Source of the DNA: Rhizophagus irregularis | Taxonomy: Eukaryota; Glomeromycota; Glomeromycetes; Glomerales; Glomeraceae | Reading direction: 5' to 3' | DNA: 64,000 nt | NCBI RefSeq assembly: GCF_026210795.1 | Contig: NC_089460.1 | Span: 2,256,501 to 2,320,500 of the forward strand | Shown: one piece after another, positions 33,181 to 43,704 of the stretch | Numbering within the stretch: position 1 is the stretch's first letter | Layout of the letters: every line of letters starts with the position of its first letter | Made by a program: the position numbers and the translations under genes | Notes under the pieces: model-generated | The model's input: only the letters and a program-made list of their open reading frames with translations | Databases searched by the model: none | Told to the model about the DNA's origin: nothing

Positions 33181-33579
33181 ATGTCGGGTTATGCTCATGC
33201 TTTAGACATGGGAGCGAGTTTTCTCATAATGTGCCTTGTATTTAGGAATCGAAATGAACTTAGAAAAAATCACTCTCAATTGTCTTATCGTTCCTATAGG
33301 AATATTCCATGTACTAAAGTAATACAATCAATTACAATTTATATATATGGTGAATTTAGAGAAATCGAAGCTGAAATTAAAAGGAGATTGGGAGAACCAT
33401 TTGATGAAATCCCTTTAAAAATTTGTCAAATTCAACATGGGAACGTTATTGAAAAGCAAATGGATCCGAATACATGGTTTCACAATTTTTTACTGAACCT
33501 AAAGCAGAGCACTTCCATATCACTGGCTGAATTGTTTTTATACCAAAGCAAACTTAAATATTTATTTATCAATATATAA
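33181..33579 (+). CDS. Hypothetical protein (132 aa), weak support
   Basis: An ATG-initiated frame of 132 codons has mixed composition. A hydrophobic segment (GASFLIMCLVF) lies near the start, followed by an Arg/Asn-rich stretch. A region ITIYIYGEFREIEAEIKRRLGE to FDEIPLKICQI could be a small alpha/beta fold. No domain is recognised. The AT-rich flanks and the codon use make it more gene-like than other small frames nearby, but it could be a fragment of a longer decayed gene. Confidence 0.3.
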   Translation: MSGYAHALDMGASFLIMCLVFRNRNELRKNHSQLSYRSYRNIPCTKVIQSITIYIYGEFREIEAEIKRRLGEPFDEIPLKICQIQHGNVIEKQMDPNTWFHNFLLNLKQSTSISLAELFLYQSKLKYLFINI

Positions 33580-34319
33580 TCATGCCATCAATGGTGTATA
33601 AACATCAAATCCACGGAAGCCCAAATATGTGCTCGAAATGGGAGCGTTTATGGTGACCATTACACGTAGAATGAGATGAATAATATTCAATTTTTTTTGT
33701 CCATCATATGTATATAGAATAGCATGATAATTTATTATCATATCAATTTGGTCTTTTCTTTTATTGCCTATACTTTGGTACAATTTATGTGCGCCGATAC
33801 ATATAGTAATATACCAATAAACTAGAAAAAAATAAAATTTTTTTCTCTTTATTAAAACCCGTACGTTTAGTACTTAAAATACATCTGTACCTATCTAAAA
33901 TATCAAAAGCTAACGTTAAGATTGATTCTGTATTAATATTTTAAAATTTAAATTCTATATACATTTTGGAACCGTACATCAATATTAACATTTAATTTGA
34001 ACTCTACTTTTACTTATTACTTATTCTTTACCTTTCCTGTTCTTTTTGTTCTCTTCGTTTTATTTCTTTCATCGCTAACTTTCTGTGAAATCGTCGCTAG
34101 GTGGTCGAGAAGGTGTAGGTGACCTTTTTGCATTGATAAAAATATTGACTTCTTCGTTTTCACTTTCGCTTCTATTTGATTGGAGAAAATTTGATTAATT
34201 TAGCGCCTCCTCTTTAAATTTTCTTTTGCCTGTTTGTTTATCCATTTCAGTAAGATAAATCTATCATTATAATGATATTTTAAAATTGATGTGATACAAA
34301 AAGATTATCGGTCGCACGG
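33580..34319. other. Spacer, no supported gene
   Basis: A 67-codon minus-strand frame at 33580-33783 (MYQSIGNKRKDQ...) and T-rich stretches occur, but nothing is recognisable. Confidence 0.4.
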
Positions 34320-34601
34320 TTAACAAATACTCTGATTTTTTTCATTTAAATCTACTGATAAATTGATGAATATTTTTTTCGGAGTATCAGCGGGCGGTTT
34401 CTTTAAGTTAGGTGAAGAGTGTTTACACCATTTCAACTCTTTCCCTACCAGATGGAAAACTTGGGCTGTTTCTAAGGCCGTACATAGGGTCTCCCAATTC
34501 TCGAAATAGGCCACAAATTTCCTTTTATCTTTACCTGTATGAATTATCTTAAACGACCTTGCCTCACAGGTCACTAAAAATTCTGATGTTTTACGGTCCA
34601 C
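34320..34601 (-). pseudogene. Fragment resembling retroelement ORF1 / RNA-binding region
   Basis: The 93-codon frame reads RKFVAYFENWETLCTALETA followed by HLVGKELKWCKH and KKIFINLSVDL. The FVAYFENWET... / LVGKELKW pattern looks like the end of an RRM-like fold (RNP-type beta strand, helix, last beta strand). This is a form I associate with ORF1 proteins of LINE-like elements in glomeromycetes. It has no zinc knuckle and no adjacent reverse transcriptase, so it would be an isolated fragment. The assignment is tentative. Confidence 0.3.
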
Positions 34602-34949
34602 TCATAAAGTGTCTGTATGCTAACAGCCTGGAACAGTGGAACTTCTCGCATTGTTTTCTTTTGGGAGAGTCCAACTTGCAGGGAACCTTCGTAACACTGG
34701 TCAAGAGTTTATTATGAGTCACGAATCACGATGTATTCAAAAAGGTTTATAAAAAATATATACCCTCAAAAACGCTTTCAAACTTCTTTCTTCAACCTTT
34801 TTTTTCTTCTTTTTAACTTACTCCTTTTATCACTTTTATAGCAATATCTCCTAATGGATCGGTCGTTTAGTTGCTTAGTTGTAAACGTAAACGCAAACAC
34901 TAGAATTGTAAAATCAATTCCTATTTAACTCGTCAAGACTAATGATGAA

Positions 34950-36436
34950 ATGACCTACTTATACCAATTCACGGTTCCACAACTTATCTGTGAAATGTAC
35001 AAAATTGAAGAATTCTACGATATGAAACTTTGGAAAGTTAATATCGATGGTGATATCGAAAAAATTTCTACTGATGATTACATTGTCAAACTTGGCGGAG
35101 AAGAAATGAAACCTAATGAACTGTTTGGAGTATATTTTCAAGATGAACTTGGTCGTCGCGATTTTAAGGCGAATAAGATCTACATCGTCACCATCGACTA
35201 CACCATCGCTCGTAAGTGCCTCCCTGTCATATTCTTTTCATATCTTCGTAGTCCCATCTTTTCGTTACTTCTTATTCAAATTGTCTATTGACTTTTTTTG
35301 GCACTTTCTTCTTTTTAGGCTATCCAAACAAAAAGCTGAAGCTTGAAGAAGGTAATTAATTGTTTTGGCCATATACGAATTTTATTACGAAATATCTTAC
35401 TCACAATTCTATTTAACTAAAAAAAGATAAGAGAATATTGGTTCGTTATGATCATTGTGATACAGTCTTCTTTGAGCGAGAAGAATTGGAAGAAAATAAT
35501 ATCCGTGCCTTACAACACCTTAAAAGATTAATCACAGAACCCTCAGCGAATATTCCTATGAGATGATCTTCCTTCGCAAAGAAAAGGAAACGAAAACCTT
35601 GGAACCCACTATTTCTATTGATGATCTATATAATATGGGTACATTAGAGGTTATTGTAGAGAAAGAAAATGGTATGTGTGCCATGGTTGGATTTGAATAT
35701 TTCAAAATCTAAATACAATTCTGACATTTTATTTACTTGCTATCATTAGATGACGAGAGCTCATCAAGTGGAAAAGGTAAGAATGTATAGTACAAACTTT
35801 TAGTGTTCTGCGTTTATAAATCATTATTTCTTTTCTCATTATACTGTACATATTATTATTTTTTTTTACAGATAGTAATAAAGTTGAAATAGCATTCCAA
35901 ACTAAATACCAAGCACTGTTCTGGAAACCTTTTGCTCTCGGCTAAAACAATTTCATGAAATTTGGCTGTCAGATGGAAAATACGCCCCTTATTTAGAAAG
36001 TTCCGGTAAAACGCGGCTTGTGGCGGAATTGAGAACTAGGGGGACCTATGTCTTGTACATCAGTGAGAATAGTTCTGGATACCCCAAATCAACACCTTGT
36101 GCTCAACAATTCTGGATACAATTCGGGACAATAAGTTTGGGACAACTTTTGTGTAACACAATCGAAGAAATTAAAAGAAAAAGATGGAGCGCAGAGGAGT
36201 TTTGGAATATTCAATTGAAGGTGAACACGAATGTAATGAATTCTGGGCTACTGTTTTGGGATCGTTATCAGTGATAAATGAATCCCGGCGTAGATATCCA
36301 GTGGCTTGGTCCCATCTAAGATTATGGTGGAAATCCTTTCCCCGATTCATATAAGGAGAATGAAAGCATCAAATCGGGGAAGGCCTAACATATACTCCTG
36401 GTGAAGGATTAACTGAATCTCCTGGTGAAGAATGAT
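34950..36436 (+). pseudogene. Crinkler-like (CRN) effector gene, broken
   Basis: Exon 1 (34950-35211) has the marks of a Crinkler N-terminal ubiquitin-like region: LKLWKV-type sequence (MKLWKVNIDGD), then GGEEMKPNELFGVYF and KANKIYIVTID. Exon 2 (35319-35351) and exon 3 (from 35427) continue in frame through GT-AG introns. The frame breaks near 35548 (TGA in the old frame; the coding moves to YEMIFLRKEKE). A later part at 35931-36274 contains APYLESSGKTRLVAEL, a P-loop-like SGKT segment, then YVLYISENSSGYPKSTP and EEIKRKRWSAEEFWNIQLK. These match in order the NTPase-type C-terminal part I recall for glomeromycete Crinklers. At least three frame slips show it is dead. A TATAAAAAATATATA block lies about 200 bp upstream. 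Confidence 0.6.
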
Positions 36437-36483
36437 AGTATCATAGTAAATAATTGAACAATAAATAGCACCAATAAATATGA

Positions 36484-36698
36484 TATTTTGAAATAAATAA
36501 TATAATTAAAACTTAATACTTTATATACAATTAAAAAATAAATAGTACTTGTAATTAAAAATGTACATCACAAATTATAACAGTAAATTCTAATTTTGAA
36601 ATAAATAATATAATTAAAACTTTATACTTTATATGCAATTAAAAAAATAAATAGTACTTGTAATTAAAATTGTACATCACAAATTGTAACAGTATTAG
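36484..36698. repeat. 109-bp tandem duplication
   Basis: ATTTTGAAATAAATAATATA... to ...TCACAAATT(A/G)TAACAGTA is present twice, starting at 36484 and 36593, with a few changes between copies. It is a non-coding, recent local duplication in AT-rich DNA. Confidence 0.8.
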
Positions 36699-36978
36699 TA
36701 ATTATTTAAATTTTTAAAAATTCTAATTTTAAGAATTATGAAGGTCTATTCATAATACTTTATTTAACGGATGTTCTAGAAATGTCTAATATTAATAAAG
36801 GTTATTTTTTTTAAAAAAAAAAGGCTGTATTAATGAGGTATATGAATTGATTATGCAGAAAAAGAGTAATGATACCTACTTTGTTTTATGGTGATAACAA
36901 ATTCGGAATATTTTATGGAATGGATTCTTTAATATTCTTCTCAGTACAAATGGGAAGATTGGCAATTTCCTTTCTTCA

Positions 36979-37710
36979 GTGATAAAAGATATCACCTCTT
37001 TCAGATCATTTGATTTCCAAATATTTCCTGTGTATTTAGATGTCAATACTATGGACATGTTAATATCACTTGTTGAAAATGTTAATAAAAATTATGATTC
37101 TAAAAGAACTGCATATCTAGGAATTCTCCTTTGGAATTCTCTTGTTAAAACTGAAGTTAATCTTAAAAATCTTATTCTTTTAGCTTCATTCAAGATCTGC
37201 AACTTTAGCAATAAGAAGGATGATTATCTAGGACCCCGAAAAATACATATGGAAGTCATAAATGATCAGCAAGATTTTGGCCTAAAATAAGCAACTTTTC
37301 AGGGCCGGAATTATGATAATGCTGGCCAGTATCAAAACGGACAATAAAATTTAGGCCAGCACTATCTAAAAAAGGAAAGATTTTCATGAAAATTTAGGTT
37401 CTTTTTAAGCAAACTCAAATGTGACCTTTTTATGTATTTTTCGGGGTCCTGATTATCTTGCTAACTTTGTATGTATAGCTTGCACTTTAACTTTTGAAGT
37501 TTCTCTTCAAATTACAGTAAACAATCTTATGGCTACTGCTATAGAATTTTTATCTGATCATACAAACATTCTTTATGCATATTCTTCTGATGTTATCCTT
37601 GCATCTGAAGTTCTAAAAGAAATCATTAATATTGGTTGAAAACTGCTTGAACACACTGCTAGAACTGTTCAGTTATGGGGTAATAGAAGTAGAAGAAAGA
37701 GAAAAGCTTG
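36979..37710 (+). pseudogene. Two-piece fragment of an unknown repeated gene
   Basis: Frames at 36979-37266 (SKRTAYLGILLWNSLVKTEVNLKN...KKDDYLGPRKI) and 37436-37710 (GPDYLANFVCIACTLTFEVS, then a TGA at 37637 and WGNRSRRKRKA) read as one collinear protein. It is interrupted by a non-coding insertion at about 37270-37430. That insertion carries ATTTTGGCCT/AGGGCCGGAATTATGAT sequence and an inverted repeat (ATAATGCTGGCC at 37316 with GGCCAGCACTAT at 37354). I recall this as a dispersed Rhizophagus-type repeat protein but cannot give a function. A start codon for the full gene was not found. Confidence 0.4.
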
Positions 37711-39933
37711 TTAATCACATTCTATTTTAATCTAAATTTATTTGAGTTTAAAAATTATATTTGATATATAAATATAAATTTGATTTTGTTTTATCCTTTT
37801 TTATTGCAAAGGCCCTATATTATATAATTTTATTTATAAAATATAGTTAATAATTATATTAAAATATTCTGTTATACTTATATAATTATTTAAAAAAATA
37901 AAAAATAAAATATTATAATTGTTAAATTAACTAATCTTTAAAAGTTTAATGATTGTAAGTAATTTAAAAAATATATGAAAATTATTGCAAAACTTTAAAA
38001 ATTTTTCTTATTTTTAATATTAATATGCATTTTATTTCAAAGATCAGTTTTAATTAGTATTACGCATAAATTAAATTTTTCCTCTAAAATTTGATTCAAT
38101 TTGGATTCAATTTAAGTTCAATTCAAACTCTAAAAAATATTATTTTAGGATTTAGTGAATAATTTTTTTTTTAATTAATAGCTCTTATTACTTTGATTAA
38201 AATAAAAAAACGTTAAAATTGGACTGCTAGATTAAAAGTTATTTGCAAAATACATTTTTATTTTTCAGAATTAATTAGAATTACACTGTATTATAAATCA
38301 ATTCATGTGAAATACTAGTCTTAATTAAAATTTATATAGAGATAGTACTTTTATTTTTATTAATAAATTTTATTAACTGTAATTTATATATATATAAACA
38401 AAATAAAATAAAATACTAACTAAAAAATAAAGTTATATAGTCTTTTAAAAAAATATTATAGTAAAAATCAATTTAAAATAAAAGAAAATTATAATTACAC
38501 TAATACTTCTTAGATTATTTTCTGTAATATATTTCAATTATATTAAATATAACTATGCTAATTAGACAATAGAAGGCATATTCATTATAAAATCAATATT
38601 TTATTTTGCAAAAGCAATTATTTAATAGTACTGTTAAATAATCTATAAAATCTGAAAAATAATTATATAAAATAATTCATAAGTAATTGAGCTTTTGAAC
38701 TAATTAACAGAATCATATAATGTAAGTGATATAAATTAAAGATGATAAAAAAAAGAAAGGTGAATAAACATTTCATGCAATATATGAAATTTAAGTTAAA
38801 TACTTTTATGTAATATGCAATAAAAAATTTACACAAAAATAAATCCAATTTGTGTAGTACTTAATATTATACTTGCAAAATTTTATTTTTAAATATAAAA
38901 TTGTAAAATTATAAGTTACATTATACACAAACTAAAATTATGTATAATAAATTCTATAAATAGAATTTATATACTGATTTTATAGTATATTAAAAGGCTA
39001 TAGTAAGATTTTTATGGTTTGTGTGATATTGATAGAATATTTTCAAAGACCTTTTTCATAAAAATGCAGTTTTTTTAAACTTTTGAATAAAGTTATTATG
39101 TATAGTAGCAATAATTTTATTAAAAGAACTGTGCAAAATATTAAGATCTGGAAATGTTAAAGAAAATTAATAGGAAATAAAGCTATAAATAAGAGTATAA
39201 GACTATAGGCTGATTATCCAGAAGTTAAGAAGATTCATAGAGAGATGAAATAAGATATAAAGGATTCTGGATCTTTATCTATAAATCCAGCAGCTTCAAT
39301 AATTTTTTCAATCAAATATCTTTGATATAAGAAAAAGATATACCAGTATTAATATATTATAAATTGTAGTGCAACTTACTTATTAAATATATATAAATCA
39401 ATTAAATTTAAATTATAATTCTAGCTAAATTTTTAATGCCAGCCTAAATTAAACATATGTATTACTAGAATTATATTATTTTATTTTAAAAATGTAAAGA
39501 AATAATATATAAAATTTTAAAAATCCAAAAAATTAATGGTTTAAGCTTTAAATTAATGATTACTTTATCTGGTTTTGTTACAAATAAACTTGATTTATAA
39601 ATAATAATTTTCAAAAAAAAAGAATTTAATACATTATATAATTTTATATGCGAACTTAAAAAGATACTTTAATAAAAAACAAGTATTCTTATTTTTTAAT
39701 TTATCCTTTTTTTAATAATTTTTTTTTGTTTATTTAACCTTTAATTTTTTTTATAAAAAATAGGAATTGAATATACAGTAATTTTTATTTTTATTATACT
39801 TGTAAAATAAAATGAATAATAGTTTACTTTTTATAATAGTAAAAGAAGTAGAAATAAAAAGGCAGAAAAAAATTTTTATTACACTTCTATAGCTTTATAT
39901 AAAATCCTTTTACATATTTTATATATATAAAAA
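37711..39933. other. Very AT-rich non-coding spacer
   Basis: More than 2 kb of extremely AT-rich DNA with no supported frame. A stretch at 39160-39350 hints at decayed coding (YPEVKKIHREMK-like codons) but has too many stops to assign. This stretch separates the repeat-rich part of the window from the gene-dense part. Confidence 0.6.
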
Positions 39934-41363
39934 TCATAAAAAAGTTGGATCAGAATCAGTTATCATTTTATAAGTTTCAATATATCTTTCCATGGTTTTT
40001 GTAATTATATCATTAGGTAGTTCAATACTAGTTTTTTTATCAAAATCAATACTTAATAAATAATTTCTTAAATATTGTTTATCAAAACTAAAAATATTAA
40101 AACAAAAAAAAGTTTAGTATATAAATTAGAAGGAATTTTTTTTAAAAAAAGAAGAAAAAAAGAAAAAAAAAATAACATGCCTTTCTTGACTTTTGCCAAC
40201 TTCATAATTCAAGGAAAGCCAAAACCTTGAGGAATCTTTTTTTTTTAAAAAAAAATCACATTTGTTAAAATTTTTTGTTTTTAAAAAAAGAAATTGAGCA
40301 TATGTAATTATTAACCTGGGGTTAATACTTCATCAACAAGATAAAGAATTCCTGTATCATCCCTTCCAAATTCAAATTTTGTGTCTGCAATAATTATTCC
40401 TTTACTCAATGCATATTCTTTTGCCTTAATAAAATATAATGATCTTTTTTTATTAATATTTATTTTTTGGAGAGGATTAATAATTTAAAACATTACCTTT
40501 GTGTATAGTTTTACCGAAATTTCTGAGATTTGATCTGCATATTTATCTCCAATAATTTCAGGAACTTTTAAAAAAATATATTAATGCATGAAAATTAATA
40601 CATAGAATTTTGTTAAAATAGCATTTACCTTTGCTAGGATGAATATTTTCATCTTGTAAATCACATAATAATATATTAGAAAAATCATGTTAATTCATTT
40701 AATTCATATAATTTATATGTTATAATTTACCATGCTGACCAATTTCAGCTTTAGTACTAGGAGTATATAATGCCTTCTCAAAACTTTGACTTTCTTTTAA
40801 TCCTTCGGGTAAAGTAATATCACAAACCGTTCCCTTCTTTTTATATTCGGACCATGCAGATCCTATAATAATAGAATAATATTTCTAGTGTTAATAATCT
40901 TACATTTAAATAAACAATTTAAATATGTATACTTGCCGGTAATATATCCACGAACGATAGCTTCTACAGAAAAAACTTTTAATTTTTTAACAAGTAAACA
41001 TCGATATTCAAGTTGATCCCGATATTTTTGTACTTTTTCTGGCATTTGATCAAATTCTGTAGTTATAATATGATTCGGCAGTATATCCTTCAGATAATTA
41101 AACCAAAATACACTCATTTGTGTTAATAATTTTCCTTTTCCTGGAACTCCCTTATGAAAAAAATAAGCAATTTGTTAAAAGTTGTATGATTTTATGTATT
41201 GGAATGATAGTATATTGTATACATTTTTCATAATAACGTCAAATGCGCTTATTCTATCTGTTGCTACAAATAACAAAGTATTATCGTCTATTCGGTACAA
41301 ATCTCGAACTTTTCCACAAGTTATAAGTTCCAAGTCGGGACAAGAGCTTTTAAGCAACGCCAT
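39934..41363 (-). CDS. ADE1: Phosphoribosylaminoimidazole-succinocarboxamide synthase (SAICAR synthetase)
   Basis: This enzyme joins CAIR and aspartate with ATP in purine synthesis. Eight exons (41363-41223, 41150-40937, 40862-40731, 40652-40629, 40564-40497, 40424-40316, 40235-40181, 40087-39934) give 298 aa, the usual single-domain length, and every join keeps frame. Family sequence is clear: GKVRDLY and [10 protein letters not shown] at the start, [69 protein letters not shown] and [16 protein letters not shown]. Two introns use GC donors (ACCG/GCAAGT after exon 2, AAAG/GCATGT after exon 7); other donors are GT. Exon 4 is only 24 nt. It is cytosolic. The gene is divergent from the mitochondrial-type gene at 41512, with 148 bp between start codons. 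Confidence 0.95.
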
Positions 41364-41511
41364 GTTGTTTTGTATTTGGGATAGGAAAAAAGCAAGTTAA
41401 AATTGTTTTGATAATCTATTGATAATCAGATTTAGTCAATCACATAGTGTGCGAATTAAAAAAACAGAATGATAATCGATTATTAATTATACTTTTTTTT
41501 TACAAGTAAAA
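41364..41511. promoter_or_regulatory. Bidirectional promoter region, ADE1 and the 41512 gene
   Basis: Only 148 bp lie between the two divergent start codons. The stretch contains T-tracts and repeated GATAATC/TGATAATCGATTA motifs (about 41408-41430 and 41468-41485) but no canonical TATA box at a clear position. A shared regulatory region is inferred from spacing. Purine-type control sites (for example TGACTC) were not seen; TTAGTCAATCAC at about 41431 is the nearest. Confidence 0.5.
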
Positions 41512-42153
41512 ATGTTCGTTAGAACAACTTCACTTATCTCTCGTTCTCTCCGTAACAACACCAAATTTTATTCTCACAAAAGCATTTCTAATTTATTAGT
41601 ACGTTCAAAAAATAAAATGAACAATAGTTCACATTTAGTACAACAACATGAAGCTAGTGAAGCGTTATTACTTTGTTCAAGCAATAATAGTAGTAGTAGT
41701 TCGTTGAGACAATATGTTACTTCTACTCATAACAGTAAAGACGAAATGAAAAGGTGGAGCTGGACATGGTGGAAAGAATGGACTATAATTATTGCTGTAT
41801 TTGGTATCACTGGTTCAACTACTGTTAGAATTGTTAGACCTATTGTCACTAATGTATTTGGAGTTGAAGGTAACTATCATAACAATAATTATACATCATA
41901 CATGTTTTATTAATTATGGCTCGATAATTTTACAGGAAGTTTTTTAGAAGGTCCATGGTCATACAGGCTCACGTACCTCAGTATAACACTCCCATTATAT
42001 TCCATAATATTATTAGGTGTAGGAACCATTTTTAGACGTCATAATTATTTTAAAAGAATTGTATTTAGAATGTGGGGAAGATTTATTCCCAACAGGTTAA
42101 TTAATAATAATGGTAGTGGGAGAAATAACCCAGGTGGTGGAGGTGTTGTATAA
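41512..42153 (+). CDS. Predicted mitochondrial membrane protein, two exons (191 aa)
   Basis: I join 41512-41869 to 41936-42153 (GTAACT donor, TTTTACAG acceptor, frame kept). The N-terminus is a likely mitochondrial targeting sequence: MFVRTTSLISRSLRNNTKFY, with many Arg/Ser/Thr and no acid. A poly-Ser/Asn linker follows. A WSWTWWKEWTIIIAVFGITGSTTVRIVRP block contains a first membrane segment, then GSFLEGPWSYRLTYL and a second membrane segment (ITLPLYSIILLGVGTIF) ending RRHNYFKRIVFRMWGRF. The GPWSYR / GRH-type motif set recalls an uncharacterised conserved family of two-span proteins (I believe DUF6787-like, unverified). A Gly/Asn tail closes it. Inner-membrane location is inferred. Confidence 0.75.
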
Positions 42154-42528
42154 TTAGTTTCACAGAATGTGATTTTTATTTTTTATTTTTTTTTGTTTTT
42201 GAGAGATGTTATGTACTTTATATTATTAGTCAAACAAAGCGTGAAAAGAAGATTATTAAATATATAAACTAACTATAAAAGCTCTCGGGAAAAGCAATGT
42301 GACTTAGTTTAGTATTATCGACCAACACTCGAGTGCGTGATAAATATCACGTGAATTTGTCAACAATGATCATTATTCGTAGAAATAGGGAAATGATGAC
42401 AAATTAAAAAAAAATATCAAGATTATAATTTATTTCTTTTTTTTCTTCTCTGAAAGATTTGTATAAGAAAATTTTTTTCTAAGTATTCAGTAACATGTTT
42501 ATGATCTCATTCTATGAAATTTCTATTA
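42154..42528. other. Convergent 3' intergenic region
   Basis: This is the 3' flank of the 41512 gene and of the minus-strand gene ending at 42529. It has T-rich and A-rich tracts, a CACGTG at about 42349-42354 and no frame. Confidence 0.5.
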
Positions 42529-43704
42529 TTATTTAATTCCACGTAAAGGCATAGAATCAACACCCAGCGTTTCAGTACTTATAATTGAATTTGACCCGAT
42601 ATGATCCACGCTTTTTCCATGATCCGAAATTACCCCCCATTCTTTTGCATCTTCATACCCAACACCAAAATCATCCCCCAACACTTCAGGATGATCTTGA
42701 ACGTATTTTGGCCAAACTCTTTGCAAACTCTCAATAATTGGATCTCTAAATAATGTTATAGCTGCATGTTCTCTGTTAATCCTTTCAATAACTTTAGTTA
42801 ATCTTAATTGATTGCGTGGATGAATTAAATAATTTTCATCATCTGCAAGAAAATGTTGCCTTTGAAGTAAAAGTTTTTGTTGAGTACGTGATATTCCACT
42901 TGACGAGGGTGGAAATCGAGGTTGATGTGGATAATTTAATGGTTCGGATGTGTAAGAGTCATCAGGTGGTTGAGGGGCAGTATAATTATTATCGAACATA
43001 TGAATGGGTTGAATCGGATTTTGACTTGAAGGATTAGGAGTAAGTTTAAGATTTATGTAAGAAGCGTTAACAATTCCATCCGATGGTGATGGTGATGAAA
43101 TAGGCGTCGAATCAGGTGAATCTGCTGGTGTGTTAAGTATAAATTTCGGAGGTTGTTTTGTTGGAGTTGATTGTCGCTGCGCAGTTACTGTTGTATTTGT
43201 GACAACTGGAGCTGCCTGATGTGCTTCTGTTGGAGTCATTGTAGGCCTTGATAATTCTGATGGATTCGTTTCACTAACCTTATCATCTTTTGGTGTTGGT
43301 TGTTGAATTGGTTGTTGTGGTTGAGGTTCTGAGATAATTTGAGCAGATGTTGTGGTGGGAATATTAACATAATCTTCTTCTTCTTCACTTTCAATTTTTT
43401 GTTTGGTATTTGTATCCAAATGATTTTCCCCAATCCCTTTAGAATCAACGTGTATTTCAGTTTCTGACGCTGTATCATTGTTTCCTCTGTTATCCCTGAG
43501 ACTTTCTTCAGTGCCAATTACAAACTTTTTTTTAGTTTTACTGTTTGTTGGTGCGATACTATTATCATTAGTTGTTGTTTGTTGTGTATGTTTTACTGGC
43601 ACGACCGTTTCTGAAATTTCAGTTTGTTGTTTTTCAATACTTGCAGTTTCTGCGATCTCTGTTGCATTGGTAGTTTCTACTACTTTCGGTTCTTCATAGG
43701 ACAT
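42529..43704 (-). CDS. Disordered 391-aa protein with a TCO89-like motif
   Basis: This is a single exon from ATG 43704 to TAA 42529. Residues 1-265 are low-complexity, rich in Thr, Ser, Pro, Gln and Glu (ESEEEEDYVNIP, QPQQPIQQPTPK, SPDSTPISSPSPSDG), so they are disordered and probably heavily phosphorylated. A conserved-looking part follows: SGISRTQQKLLLQRQHFLAD and RNQLRLTKVIERINREHAAI with a helical character, then RVWPKYVQDHPEVLGDDFGVGY. The SRTQQKLLLQR motif is one I associate with the fungal TORC1 subunit TCO89 family and related fungal regulators. This is a memory-based link and should be treated as tentative. There is no membrane segment. CT/GA-rich tracts flank the gene. Confidence 0.75.
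   Translation of the reverse strand: MSYEEPKVVETTNATEIAETASIEKQQTEISETVVPVKHTQQTTTNDNSIAPTNSKTKKKFVIGTEESLRDNRGNNDTASETEIHVDSKGIGENHLDTNTKQKIESEEEEDYVNIPTTTSAQIISEPQPQQPIQQPTPKDDKVSETNPSELSRPTMTPTEAHQAAPVVTNTTVTAQRQSTPTKQPPKFILNTPADSPDSTPISSPSPSDGIVNASYINLKLTPNPSSQNPIQPIHMFDNNYTAPQPPDDSYTSEPLNYPHQPRFPPSSSGISRTQQKLLLQRQHFLADDENYLIHPRNQLRLTKVIERINREHAAITLFRDPIIESLQRVWPKYVQDHPEVLGDDFGVGYEDAKEWGVISDHGKSVDHIGSNSIISTETLGVDSMPLRGIK

Noticed and set aside
40861-41117. ADE1 reading on past exon 2 as an open frame
   Set aside because: The readthrough loses the conserved [10 protein letters not shown] sequence, which is recovered only by splicing at the GC donor.
41182-41400. 72-codon plus-strand frame over ADE1 exon 1
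   Set aside because: It is antisense to conserved ADE1 codons; no independent support.
43478-43699. 73-codon plus-strand frame opposite the disordered protein gene
   Set aside because: It is the mirror of Thr/Ser/Glu-rich codons of the minus-strand gene; it has no start context or domain of its own.
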